Of a stretch of DNA of 64,000 nucleotides, positions 22,601 through 37,600 are shown piece after piece; position 1 is the stretch's first letter; every line of letters starts with the position of its first letter. The translations under genes were made by a program, and so were the position numbers. Under the pieces are notes generated by a model that saw only the letters and a program-made list of their open reading frames with translations, was not told the DNA's origin and ran no database searches. The stretch is from assembly GCA_963971285.1 (NCBI GenBank), contig OZ020252.1:13615662-13679661 (forward strand), in the 5' to 3' direction. Origin of the DNA: Astropecten irregularis. Lineage: Eukaryota > Echinodermata > Asteroidea > Paxillosida > Astropectinidae.

Positions 22601-25600
22601 CGGAAACAGGGTTATTTCCTCCAAGAGTTAACTTATTTGATGCAAGTCATGATGAACTTCAATCTCAGGTGTGAAAACTGTTGTAGCTTATCTAAAAAGT
22701 GAGATTTTCAGGGTTTTTGACCTACAATTTACACTTTGAATGCAGCGGTAGCCATTTTTATCAAAATGCTCTCTGTTGGTCCCATAGGCTTGGGCACAAG
22801 TGATGGCCGTCAGTGGAATTCTTTCCCACCAAAATTTCTTCAGACACTAATATTAGCAACTCTTCGTCCCTACGATACAGTATCATGTTGATCATTCCAA
22901 AATCATTTGGTCCCTTTTATGAATATCTCACTAATGTTCTAATGAAGGCATGGACATAATGTAGAATATCAAATATATTATCCCAGATATATAGAATGAT
23001 GAATTTGTCAAATTGTAGGGCAGGATAAAAACAAGTAATTTGTCTTCAATCTCAGTGTTATTGGTCAAATTAATTATAACAGGGAAAATTGTTACATTGA
23101 GATCAGCAGAGGTCATGCCAATGGAAAATAATAAGAACATGCTGGAATTTGATGTTTGAAAATGGCCTTGCCAAGTTGCCATGTTTCTGAGCTGAAGGGA
23201 AAAAAAATATTGGAGAAATTATTTAATTCAGGAAATCTTGCTTACCAGTTAAACACACAGGCACACCATTGCCTGTTTCACCATGTGCTGACTTATCCCA
23301 GCAAAATTGACCCAAAGAGCCCCCCAAAACCACTAAAATGCAGTTCTATATGTGTGGACTAGTTGATTAAGAATTAAACTGCTAGTCCTTTATTAGTGCT
23401 AAGGCAGCAAGTCAAGGGGTGTGGCAGAGCATATTGCTGAAACTTGCTGATGCATAGCGTGCTTTGTTGCACAAAGCAAAGAAAGAAGTAGCTGTGTAGA
23501 ATGCTGTATTGTAGAATGCAGTAGTTTGCAAAAGAGGGAATGCAGTCAACAGAAGTTGCAGTCTGAATACTGAATATGGGGACCATTGGGACCAGGGCAC
23601 CGGCTGTGGGAAAGATGAATATTTATGAGGCTCTTGAATATTTTCAAAAGAAACATGTGGGATGCCTGACACATACATGAATAAACATGCAAAGTATTTG
23701 CATACTGTATGCATAATGCATGTGCCCAATTGAAATTATTTCTATTTATCTGTCACAATTATGCAATGGATCCCTCAGGCTCAGACTTCTTTCTTTGGTA
23801 TTTTTGTTTTTCATTAAAAATCAACAAATTCATTCAGTGCAAAAGAAACATTTCAAATTTAAAAACTTAAAAACAATGGGAAGTTCAAACTTATTGTTGC
23901 ATTCAACTGCGCCCCCCCAAAAAAATTGTACCATTTAGATTTTTGTTATACATATGTATTTCATTGTTTAAATATTGTTAGTGGTGTATATTGGTGTGTT
24001 TAAAAATCAAAACAAAAACAGCCTGTAAAAAAACAACAATACAGAAACAATCAACAACTATCAACTATCAAATATGTTTTGAAGTGCCAAGGTTTACAAA
24101 TTATTTGTACACACAGATGCAACAAAATAAATAATTTGAGAAACCAGGAAAGTGATTAATGTTGATAAAATATTGTTTTCCTTCACATTGCTATTAAAAT
24201 GAAATCTCTAACAATTTTGGCTTAAAGATGGAGAATAACGATTTGTAAAAAAATGAAACAAATACAAATCCTCGTTTATAAGACATATAAGAACCATCTC
24301 ATAATATACAATGGGGCTGTTGTTTTTTCATTATTTAGTAATATTGGAAATAAAATTTGATAGTAATTGTCAATTCTGGGGACTATTTACCCAAACTAGC
24401 CGTGGGTGGCGCTATTTAAATTCATGTCAATGTGTGACGTAGTCGAGGGGATACGGTCCACGAACAAATCCCCTCGGTGCGCGGGAGTTGTATGGGATTT
24501 CCAATGAGTTTTGTGTACATGCGGTTTTTGTATGCTAAAACTGTCCAAATTACTGCCCGAATGATCATTAATATCCGATTGGTACATTGATTCTTCATCG
24601 ATGCTGTATTCCTACCAAGGACGGTCGCCATATGTATCATTTTCAACCATTTTACCTTCGAAATGATTGGAGTGCATGTATTGCGTGTGGGTATGTAATA
24701 TGCAACACACTGAATATAAATATTCATAAGGAAAGCGAATCCCCTCTTCTACGTCACCAACTTGAGGAAAACATGAATATTCATGATATGTTAATGAACC
24801 AAAAACGGGCAAAGTCGAGAGAAAATTTATCATTCTTGGCGAATGTGGAACGGCAAAAGGTGGCTTAAAATTCACATCAAAAAACTTCAAAAAGTGAGGG
24901 TTTATTATATGTTTACCTTAATTGGAGCTAGGTGAACAAAATTTTACGTGAACATCTTATTTTTCGAAATCGTTGGAGCCCAGCTTTAAGTTAGCTTGTC
25001 AAAATGGGAACATTACATGTACCTCCTGTCTGCAAAAATGAATTAGATATGGTAATTTTTTATTTTGATTATTTTTTTTGCTTTACCGGTTATTGAAATC
25101 AATATTCAACTTTGAACAGTCACCTCCAAGCAATTGGCAATCAAACTGGTATATAAACGGAAGACTCTGTTCAACTTCAAATATGGTTAGTTGCCATGCA
25201 ATGAGCTCTGGGTGGTACTTGTATTATGTATGACTTGTTTGTACATTACAAGATTGAACAATATTGTATTATATTGACATACTGAGTACTTTGAATAAAC
25301 AGTGGCACCCAACTGTAGGACAATTAAAAAATACAGCCAGGAACCAGATAGGGCTTGTACTTTGCACTTCTTTTCCAATTATATAAAGTTAACGCCTGGT
25401 ATTAGATAATGTTATCAGCACAGTACTGATCTCTTCTGCTACCATTTTATCAATGTTAGGCTATGTCTGATAGCAAGCCAGGTCTGACCTTGGTTGTGTT
25501 TTGCTTTGGGATAGATGATTTTTTTAACCAGGACATGAATCCCCACCTATATTTACACTTGAGTTTCAACTGATTACAACTGATAGCAATGCAACATATA

Positions 25601-28600
25601 TGTTAAGGTGTCCCTGAGTTCATTTTAGTGCCGGAATTGAACATATTTCAAACTGCCAAAACTCTGAGCAATTATTAGAATATCTGATTTACTATTCAGT
25701 ACAATGATTTTTTAAATAAAAATATAAATATCACTGTGTGTCTCCCTGCTGACAATTGTTTCCTTTTCTGTCTATTAAAAGAAATTATTTAATGAATAAT
25801 TAAGCATGTAAGTTACAGGCATGCAACTTTTCCCTCATGTCAGCTGATTTCCCCTTATTTATACTTCACTCTTTTGCCATCAAAAAGCGAAACACTTTTT
25901 AGAAAGTATGGTAAAAATTGGAATGTCCTTGTTTTTTTTATTTATAAGTTCAAGTTGCATGCCTAGTTAGAGTGTCTAACCACATTATGAATCTTTTATC
26001 ATTTAACTTTCTGCCAAAAAAACTTTGAAAACGACAAGTGATCACATGACAAAATCATATTTAGACTTTTTCAATACAAAATTAGAGTTTTCCAAAATCA
26101 AATTATTGTGGTCACTGTGCATGGGTTATTTTACAGAATATAGTTCGCATCTTATGGTATCCAAGTCAAATATGAGGACGCATCCATAATAAGTAGCCAA
26201 TTTTCCTTTACCTTGTAAAGTTCTGCATCTATCAAATTCTAAACTGACCAACTAAAATCCTTTCCTTCCTTTTTTTCATCCACAACCTTTTCCAGATGCT
26301 GGATGGTTTCTTTGGCATCTTTCAGAGTTTCTATGATGAATACCGCAATGTCTGCTGGAATGTGATTTACCTAATACTATCCTTGGGATACCTGGCCTAC
26401 CTCATCTATGCTTGCTATTATGACTTTAATGAGGCCATGATCATGGTCATCATCACAGGCATAGGTCTGGGCCTGTACATGTACGGCATCGTTCGTGATT
26501 ACTTTGGCAAAGAGATCTATAACCTGACCTGCAAACCAGGGGGCAAGTTTGTTGACCGACACTGGAAGTGGATCAAATGGTGAGTGCCCTGCGAAAGAGG
26601 TTGGCCTTGTTTTTCTTTGACCTTCTGAAGTTATTTTCATTAACTTTTATCTGAAGTTGTAACTGGGTTATTAAACATTCAATTTTGTATACTCTGGTAT
26701 ACATATGATTTATATTCTCATAATGTTATGTGGTCATGACAAACTCAAGCCTTGAATTTAACGGAGGCCACAGAGGCCATGGCCTTCATTGCCCTGCTTC
26801 TTGGCCTTGGTGCCCCCTTCAAATGTTTCCATAGACATTATGATTTTCCAATTGAAGTGCCCCTTGCAATGAAAAAGGTGGCCTTGCCCCTTTCAGAACC
26901 AAATTCAAGGCCTGCAAACTGTGTTTGAAATCTATATCTAATGAATAGATTTTAAACATTTGAATGTTTTCAGTACTGATGATCCATACCTGTCTACTAT
27001 ACATGCATTTCTGCAAAGTACTGTTTGATTTAGACTTAGCTTTCAAAGGGCGTTTTAGTTAAATCTGTCCAAGATATATTTAACCTGAAAACTCTTGGCT
27101 GTCTATCATGTTTCATTATAGTTAGTGTATCAATACCCTATGCATTGCATTGTTCCTATAGTGTTATCAAAAGCATAATCTTATCCTATTATAATATAAC
27201 TGAGTGACTGACAAGCTGTAAGCAGACACCAGCAGAGTGTCAGTCAGGATGTTATGTCTGTACATGACAGCAGAAATGCTTGACAGGTTTCCTGTAATCC
27301 ATAGTACTACTTCCTTCAGTCTACCGAGAAGTCTTGATAATGATGATTTTGTTGACCTTAAAAGGTCGTTCAGCGACCTCACAATTCATCCTCATTCAGT
27401 TTTCGTATAAGTTTCCCTTTTCTCAGATCCTTTTGGACAAAATTCTGAAAACTAAGCCAAGTTTCATGCTTCAACGGTTTTCTGAGTCAAGATGCAGAGC
27501 CTGTTGCTTTCAGTATTTTTGGTATATAGAACAGCAATCTTTTTTAGTGTGCAATAAACCTGGTTATGTTTTGCGCCAAGTGGTTTTTCTGAAAATGCCC
27601 CCTGCCATGGTTAATGTGTATAAACAATTCCTTATATTTCCAATGCAGGCCGTTGTACATCCTAATTCTAGCCGCAGTGGCCGTGGCCTTGTTCTTCCTT
27701 ACTAAGGATAACCCGGTCCAGCTGATATCTGCAGGTGGTCTGGTTGCCTTTGTCCTCTTCTGTTATGTTTTCTCCAAGTACCCTAGACATGTAAGTATGG
27801 CCATCATGCTTTGCTGTGGCGCCAGACCATTTTACAAAGTGACCCATCAGTGACCCATTCATGGAACCCCATTGATAACCAGTGCACTTTACTGTAATCA
27901 TCAAATGACATGCAGTTACTTTTATTATTTCAAATTAATCCAACGTAGACCCTACAACTAAAGAATATAGGCTGGGAAACCTATGAATCCTATCTTGTAC
28001 GACCAAGGTTTCTTCCTTTCGGTTAATTTACACAAAAGTGATCATTCTGGATGGAATAAAGTCTTTCATTTCTAATTTTAAGGGGCACTCATATCACTAT
28101 TAAACTGAAAATATATGGGATGGTCTACAACTATGGCCCCCTTTCCTCTGACATTTAAGATATAAGACATTCTTTTTCAGCTATATCATGGAGGGTTTTT
28201 ACAGTATAAAATGAATAAATTCAGACAAAAAATGTACGTAGGTTGTATTTTGTATCGTAGTTTGTTTGATAAAGTTTGTTCACTGGTTTACCTTGTGTAT
28301 GTAGGTCAAGTGGCGGCCAGTCGTGTGGGGTCTTGCACTGCAATTCATCCTGGGTCTTTTCATATTGCGAACCAACGTCGGCTTCGAGATCTTCAACTTC
28401 CTGGGGTCCGTCGTACAGACCTTTCTGGATTACACGGATGCGGGATCAAAGTTTGTGTTTGGTGACAACTTCACGGATCACTTCTTTGCCTTCAAGGTAC
28501 GCACAACAAGCTTACAAAAATTGGGAGATGGGTGGGAAGGGGTCTCACACTACTAGGCCATGTGTGAATAATCTTGAGGATTAAGACACAGTTTACAAAA

Positions 28601-31600
28601 TATCACAAGCTTGGTGGTAAAATAACAATTGCCCTGCCAGAAGGCAACATTTTGAATTTTCAGTACTAAACCTAAGCTGGGGAAGTGAAAATGCATGAAA
28701 TTTCATCAAAATGGTATAATTCCAGTCAAAAATAAATCTAAGGTCTTGGAGTTGTGACTCTTGATTCAAACTTCACTACTTCAATACTACAATGTCATTG
28801 ATTCAACAACTATCCACCCCAAAGTGAAAATGTTAGGTGATTTATAACTTGCATACATAGCTTAACAGTATGTACATATGTGTGAGTTAGAGATTACATG
28901 TAAGCTCTCTTGGGGAAGCACAATCAAATAGAATATTCCACACTAGGGTTACATTGCAGAACAAACTTTTCAACATGTACATTGAAATGTAAAGCCTGGA
29001 GTTTTTTGTACAGAATGAGCCACGTTTTGTTAGGGTCAGTAGTTTTCAGTTTCCATTGAGAAGCAACAGAACAATTGAATGTAAGCATTCAATTCCATGC
29101 ACTTACCCAGCTATCCATTTCTTTAGAAACGCTTCATTGTTGGAACTCTGTACCTAGCTACAATGGTCCGACCTGACAAAACAAAAAACAGCCATACAAA
29201 AATCACAAAGAGAATATGTATGCCTTGTCAGGCTTGTCTGGTTTACTCTAAGTTGTGAGTCACTGTACAATGCTTAGTTTTTTATGTAGGCTTACTCTGG
29301 GAATAAATTCGTGTTCATTATTGTTTATGCAGTCAACTTTCATGAAAGCCATCTCAGAAAATTTGTTATGAATAGCATGTTTCCAATTCCAAATCAATAC
29401 AAACATTGTACATTGTTTTATGCATACTTTTCAAACCTTTAAAAAGGGTGCACTACAGATTTATGAAATATCATTTATGAAATAAAGTGTTTATATTAGC
29501 TAGAGGAGAGTACATGGTATTACTTATAATATATAATGGGCAGAAAATGTGGTTCACAGTTTGTACAAGGGAATGTTAGTGTTGAAATATAATGACCAGA
29601 ATTTGTGATTTTAAAAAATGATATCATAAATGATGGTTATATGATGGCCAAATGCCAACTGAAACAAATTAAAGGAATAACTTACAAATTCTTACTCTTA
29701 AACCCAAACAAATCTGAAAGGATACTGAACTAGAGTCATCCAGCATCAAAACAATTGTTCATAGGGCCTAAACCCTATTTTTAATAGAAATTAGCATTAT
29801 ATTCTCTGCCTTTTGTATAAAGTGATGCAGAGTTTGTTGATTGCTCATATTATGTTACAGCAATGGACTATACTGTTTCCCAAGGAGGCCATGGTTTTCT
29901 TAACTGTCCTTAGCACCCACTTCACATACAGTTTCCAGACATAAATGTAGATCTGCCTCTAGTCAGTGGATAAGTGTTGTAACTCTTGCCCCTGTTGGAA
30001 CAAAATCTAAGTTCTCCAATTGACTTTCTTTGTTTGTCCTGCAGGTTCTGCCCGTGGTGATCTATTTCAGCGCTTGCATCTCCATCTTCTATTACCTCGG
30101 TGTGATGCAAGTTGTCATTGCCAAGCTGGCCTGGCTCATGCAGAAGACGATGCACACATCTGCCTCAGAGTCACTGAGTGCTGCCGGCAACATCTTCATT
30201 GGACAGGCAAGTGCCAGACCAGGGGCCAATTTCATAGCGCTGCTTGAGCACTGAATTTTGCTTAAGCACCAAAAACCTTGTTAAATAAAGTCAGTATGCC
30301 ATTGCCAGCCAAAACTTGTGAATGCTCAACAGACAATGGCCGAATACAAGTCAAAAGCAGTAAACATCACATAGAAATCTGCTTGGTAATCCTGTTTGAT
30401 CAAGGAAGATTTTTCATGCTTAAGCAGTTTTTGTGCTTTTAAATTAAAGCAGCTCTATGAAATTGGCCATAGGACTATTCATCCAGACCTCAAAAATGGA
30501 CACTACTGTTGTGGAGCTGGCTGCTTGGCAGAGGATATTTATTTCAGGCTGATTTTCATACTCATAACAAGTATTCAGTTGCTGCAACATCTGCCGTACT
30601 GATTTTTGGAGGAGCAAAACAAATTTGATTGGGCCAGATTTGAAGCAGAGACCTCTGGTTGACTGCACCAGTGCTGTCACTATCTGATATACAGTTTATC
30701 TAACTAACTGTCTTGCCCAATTTTCAAATCTTCATTCTTTTTTTTTTAACAGACTGAAGCCCCACTACTTATCCGACCATACCTTCCTAAGATGACACGC
30801 TCAGAGCTCCACGCTGTCATGACCGGTGGCTTTGCAACCATAGCCGGCAGTGTTCTGGGCGCTTACATCTCCTTTGGCATCAGCGCATCTCACCTCCTCT
30901 CTGCGTCCGTCATGTCGGCTCCTGCTGCCCTAGCCATCTCAAAGCTGTTCTACCCGGAGACAGAAAAGTCAAAAACGAAGACGGCAGATCAAGTCAAACT
31001 GCCCAAAGGGTGAGCAATACTCTGCATACTTGGATCCAAGCTGTGCCCTCAAGGATTGTTCCTGTTTCAGAATTTATAAAACAATTTTAAAAGCCCAGTT
31101 GAAGAGATTAATGTTATTCTGAAGAAAGTCAAATACAAAACACAATAATGAGCTAATGACATCAATCCTTGGAGTTAGGAGGGCTGGATGTTTCGATCAT
31201 AGCAGGATCTTTCATAAAGGCGAAAAGGATCGAAACGTCTCTCTCAGTCCTCTTTTGAGCCGCCTGGCACTTCAGGGGAAATGTCAGGCCCTCGTGACTC
31301 AAAGCATTGACATTTCGATCCTAGCAGAATCTTTCTGGAAAGCCTCTGAGCCTCTGAGAAAGATCCTGCTATCTTCAAACTCCAAGCATTTTACATGTTT
31401 GAGGTCAATATTTAGTTGATGAGGAGTTTGCAGCAGTTTATCACTTCAGGGAATCCAAGTTATAAGAAAGGTTTATTTTACATCCATACGTTTTTAATGT
31501 GGGGTATATTATTGTCATTGATTTCCACTTTCAGCCAAGAGAGGAATATCATTGAAGCTGCCTCCACCGGTGCCTCTACTGCCGTCATGCTGGCTCTGAA

Positions 31601-34600
31601 TATTGGCGCTAACCTCATTGCCTTTCTAGCCCTCCTGGCTCTCCTAAACGGCATCCTGGGATACCTTGGCAACCTAGTAGGCATTGATGGTCTAAGCTTT
31701 GAGGTGAGTTTCATCTACCATTCCCAGAATGCATATTTACTCCTCAATCCACAAAAAAATCAATAAAGGAGTTACTCATCATCATCATGTTTGGCCGGTG
31801 CTCGGTATTTGGGTGCGACTCTAGACAGAATTGAATATCTATAAGTCGTTTCAGCTTCGTTCCATACATCATCGTTTTCCTCGCTTGTGCCCGATCCACA
31901 ACCATTTGCTTTTCAACATTTAACCAGGTCTTGTCCAGTGTACGTACTACATTTAGTATATTGATCTAATCTGATTAATCAGCAGTGGAAAAAATAATGG
32001 GGTTTATACTGTTTACTCAGAAATTTCACAAACGACCCACTACTGACCCAAATCCTCCTGTGTACAAACATGTCGAAATATGGAATGAATTTCAATGAAT
32101 CTTCAAGAAGTCTTATTGATTTTGCTAGATATGAGGTAACAAGGGTTTTAGACTTACATGTGTGTGTAACTGTGAGATTGTTATCTGTTGCAGCTGATCT
32201 GTTCCTATGTGTTTGTTCCTGTGGCCTTCTTGATGGGTGTTGAATGGGATGATTGCCGAGTCGTTGCCGAGCTGATTGGGACCAAAACGTTCATCAACGA
32301 GTTTGTGGCCTATGAACGTCTGGCTGTATATATCGGCAACAGGGGCACTGAGGGTATAACCCTATCGGTAAGACATGCTCAAATGTTGAACTCAAATGTT
32401 CATTCAGTATGATTTCTCACTTCAGTGTGCTTAATTTCTTTTCATGACAAAAATTTAAAAACAAAAAAAATCACTTCAGTGTTTTTAATTTCTTTTCATG
32501 ACAAAAATGTACATGTTGTTTTCTATAATCTTATCTAGAGATGCCAGCCAACCGTTACGGATTCGCCGTATTTGTTCGGATTTTATTTATCTTATTACAG
32601 TGTTAAAGTTAAACAATCAAGGTTATAGAAAACAAATACAGTGGAACACTACTATAACGAACAAGCCGGGATACAGAAATTGTTCGTTATAGTGAACACT
32701 GTTCAGCAGGCCTATACATTGATGATGTTCGGTATAGCGGTGTTTTTTTATAGTTTACAAATACATGCATATTGAATATGCATGTGTGACACTGCGTGGC
32801 CAGCGGTAAACCAAAGGTTCCACACATCGTTGACGTTGATTGGTTAAGGCGCGTCGATTCTCACTGCCTAAAAGCGCGTAACAAGCGTTCCTATTGGCTA
32901 GAATGGACGGATAGGCTGGCAACACAGACGAGTACTGTGTGGAAATGGTGTGTGTGCAAAACATGGCAATCACCTGTACACTAATTCACACTCTGTAATC
33001 ACATGTATCACATGCAACTGCACTGCACAGTCTGCACTGCACTTCATGCATGTATTGCACAATACACACAAAATTTAGTGAGTTAAACTTCGAGGTAGCA
33101 TGTGGAGTTACCGCCTGCCAAAAAATACAACAGGAGATTGCAGAATGCATTTCAAATGGAATATTCTGCTGAGTACCGGTAGCCAGTTTTTAAGCAAGTG
33201 GGTCAAAACCACGTCTTGTTCAGCTTTTGTACACAAGTGCATTCTCATGAGAGATAGAACGGTTTTACTGTTCTCCGAAAAGTGGCGTGTGCAGCGTATT
33301 TTGGTTCAGTTGGTCTTTAGCGGCAGTACAAGTATCAAAAGCGGTAATAAAAAGATCTCCGAGAATAAGGAACAGGGCCTATCTGCTTACAATGCAACAT
33401 AACGCTAATCCATTGCAGACAACAAGATTTGGCCTTTTTCACAAACTAACGTTCTTTTGGTGTAGCTTCTCATATTCTATGCTTGGTATTAACATGGTTA
33501 ACTGTCTATCACTATCTCTGGTTCTAAGCGACAGCTTTTTATCACACTTGGCTTGGCTTCACTGTCATTAATGGTTTTTGTTTTGTAGCATTCTGGGGTA
33601 GTTGGTTGGTTTTATGCTTTTATTATATTACATGGTATCTTCTTGCATGTCATTTGGGTTATTACATAATCAGAGCTTGAACATTATAAAACATAGTATA
33701 AACAAGTGATTGCTTTAGTGCCTCAAGTCATAGCCCCATTGAGTACTGTTAGACCTGCCATCAAATTTGCCTTACCCTAGTTGCCTAAACACCTCCTCTT
33801 ATAAAACTGAAATTCTGTTCGAGCACTTTATATGAGGAAGAGTAACTATTCAGTAGATTGCATGCACAGCTTTTATTTTTGCATGATATAAGAGCTTGCC
33901 CTTTGTGTCCCCTCCTTTGCCATCTTGGCCCTTCCTTGGCTAACATCTATGCATATCTAGGTGCGCTCGGAGGTCATTGCAACGTATGCACTGTGCGGCT
34001 TTGCCAATTTAGGCTCAGTGGGCATCCAGCTAGGTGGAATGACACCCATGGCACCCTCAAGGAAAGGTGATCTGGCCTCTGTGGCTATACGTGCACTGAT
34101 AGCCGGCACGGTAGCCTGCTTCATGACGGCTTGCATAGCTGGTAAGTACTCTAGCTCTTGTTAATTCTCTTTCATAAAGGTTTGAGCTTGTAAAAGCCTA
34201 CACATTTATTGAGACAACATCGCATACCGGTAGTCAGTGACACTCATATCCTCATATAAAAGCAGGATTATATGATTTTCGAGGAATCATCCCATACATG
34301 TAGTTTGCTTACTAGGTAGTTTTGATGACAAACAACTTCTAGAAAAATTATTGCTTTGTCATTTTCATTCTTTTTTACTGTAGACAAACTAGTCAGTTTA
34401 GAAATGATTAAATAGTACCAAAAAAAAAAATATATAATTTGCATGCAATGTTATTTTACAGCCAATTACCACTTCAGACTGTAAAATATTGGCTTGGAAC
34501 TTGTATTGATGGCCGGGTCACATGTTATCTACTATCTAGGATGTAGGCTTATCAGCCTCCATTTAAACATTACAATCAGTATTATGCTATCTGTTTTCAT

Positions 34601-37600
34601 ATCGTAATAATTAATAATGTCAAGTGATTATTTGTTGGTTAATAAGTTACAAGAGGGGGAGACCTTGAAACTTTATTCTTAGTCAGTATTCTTTTCATGA
34701 AGTTAGTTTTTATCGCCATTTTTACTGTCAGAACCTTTAGAAATGAACATGTAATGTATGCTTAGTTCGTCATCCTTCAAGTTTAATGTTCTCATAAAAC
34801 TGGCCTAGGATTGATGCTCAACATTGGAAAACTCTAGTTGTGATTTTCAGTACATGGGTGTCATTCGTCAACTCGTGAAGTTGCTTACAGTAACCACATA
34901 TATGCATATTCACTATTGGTATTCATTCCTTTAATAACTTTTATCCATTGGGGCAATGACATTATTACGAAAGAATCATTTCCCAAAATGTGTGCTCTAG
35001 ATAGTACTTGTTTCAGATACATGTGTGCAAATACATTCATCACCTTTCATTGTACTATAAAGTATATTCCATTATCAATCTTGCCACATTGTCACATGCA
35101 TATCCTTTCTTGGTTTTCTAGTACAAATTATGCATAGTATGTACAAATCACATTGTCTATCGCCATGGTTATGGTACTTTAAACACAGAAACCACCTCTA
35201 ATTGTTCCACACCAGTGTGGAGAATTTGAGACACAAAAGCAAAATTAAGCTTTGTGCTGCTCAGAATTGTAAAAAGACTGACTATGTTTGTGCAGTAGCC
35301 ACAAGTCAACCACTGGTTGGTTGCCATTTGAATTGAACATGGAAATGAATGATTTTTAAAGTGCAGTGGAATACCGGTACACACTTTGTGAATGGTTCCT
35401 GCTCTAACCTTGGAGCTCCTGATAGCTCCCGATTACCAGTGCAACCATACTGTGTACAGTACAGTAGGTTGGTCCCAAATTGTCAACTGTATTTTGGTCC
35501 AACTTCCATTCACAACGCTGATAGAAACTTACCATGTTTTGAGTGTCATAGTCCACATTGGTCAAACTTCCCATTCATCTATATGCCACTTCAGTACTCA
35601 GTGAATCTACATGTATTTCTATTTCTTTTCTGTTTTTCACAACAAACTGCATATTTTTCTCTCTAAATGTACTTGTACTTTGCCACTAAAATGAAAAGCA
35701 CATTGGCTTCATGTGGTAGTATACTTGAATTGAAGTGTACATTATTCTAGATACTGCCACTATGAGTTACATTGTCATTAGTCACAGAATATTATTCTAT
35801 TGGTAATTGAAAGCTAGTTAAAAAGTTAGTTTATTGTTTATATTATAGCTGTTTATTGACATGTCACCTTGAAATTGTATGGAATGATTATCAAAATCAT
35901 GTCTTTTTGCATCGTTTTGCAGGAGTGTTGTACGTGCCGTTTGTTGGTGAAGAGATGAGTACAACTGTGCTGCCTGGTGGAATATCACCACTCTCCAATA
36001 TGACTACACCATCTACATGATAAATAACGACCAAGATGACACCACCTACATGTTCATCATGATAAAAAAACTGCATGGGTGATTTCATGGGGAGTGTTTC
36101 ATGCAACACAATCTCCCAAAACAAAAATTGTTTCAATTTTCTGGGACAGTTGCCAAGTCTGGCTGAGAAATCTTTGCTCAATCTGCCAAACTTGTGATAA
36201 TAACATCAATAGGGGGATTGTGGGTTGACAGGTCCTAAAACTATAAAGGAAAGGAAACTACTTTTTGAAAAGTAACTTACCTACATATACTTTGTTGGTC
36301 TCCCCCTCTATATTACTAAGGTTAATTTTTTGGAAAGAGGGCAGGGCTTTGATTTTTGAGGGAAATTATGGGGTAAAAACGGTAACCAAGATTGTAACAT
36401 TTCACCGCCGCACGGACGGCTGCAGACGAGAATAGTCTGGTTTCCACTCTGACATTTTGAGGACTCTTGATCTGTTGGGTCTGGGCACTAGACTAACCAG
36501 ACCAGACAAAATGGCCTCACGGTGTCAGACGGTCTGTTTTAAAGTTTACAAGAAGTGCGTAAGAAAATTGAGTTTTAACCCTGAGATGTTTAACAAATTT
36601 CTTCAATCTAGGCTTTTATTGACCCAGGAACATTTGCTGAAAGTCAAAAGTATCATTTTTGAGGAAGAAGTTAGTTCAGAGCCAAACAAATCAATGTGTT
36701 TTGGGATCCCGTCAACCCACAATCGCCAACAATAGTACGTAATACAGGTTTTTGAGTTTCTTGGTTTAAAACTGAACTGCTATTACATGTTAGCCCGGTA
36801 CATACCTGTATGTCTGTTAACATTGCACATGGTAGCAATTTGGACAACTTGTCAGTACTTGGTACCACTCTTGGGAAACACCGCCCTCTAGAGGCTATTT
36901 AAATCCAGAGTGTTTGCAAAATATGCTGAGCACAAGAAGGAAAAAGTTTCACTTAGCAACAAACGGGTTACCAAACAAATTACAGAAAATGTGTGATTGC
37001 TAGTGATTAGTTTTTTGTTGATACTTGCTCAGCATAAAATAGGTTTTATATTTCTTGGCTGCTCAATGAAATTGAGCTTTCTGATCAGCGGTGGTTTGCG
37101 GTAAACCTATGGTGTATTAAGATTTTTCCTCAGCAGGTTTTTGTTGTTTTGAGGTAAAAAGGAGAAATGTCAAAACCACACTAACTTAACAATGAAAAAT
37201 GTCAGCATATGATAATTTTACCGACCTCCCTGTACTCTACAGAGAGAGTACCGGTAATCTAAATCAGTTATGTTATAAGAACACCGCCTCATATTGAGGG
37301 ATATTAGCACAAAGAGAAAAATCAATATGCAGCAGAACTGGACCACCTCTGGGAAATTATTTTAACAGCTATTCTTAGCAGTCTGTCACCTTAATTGATT
37401 TGTTATTTCTAATGATTACGGCAAAATTCAATAAGGGGCGGTATGTGGTCAACAGATTGATGGAGGAATATAAATTTAAAGGTTCAGTTAAGATTTATTA
37501 TTATCTCTTATTTTTCTGTGGGTAATTGCATATGTCGTATTGTCGTTCCTGTAAATATTTGTCCAAAACGACAATAAGTACTATGTACAGGTTTCAGCAA

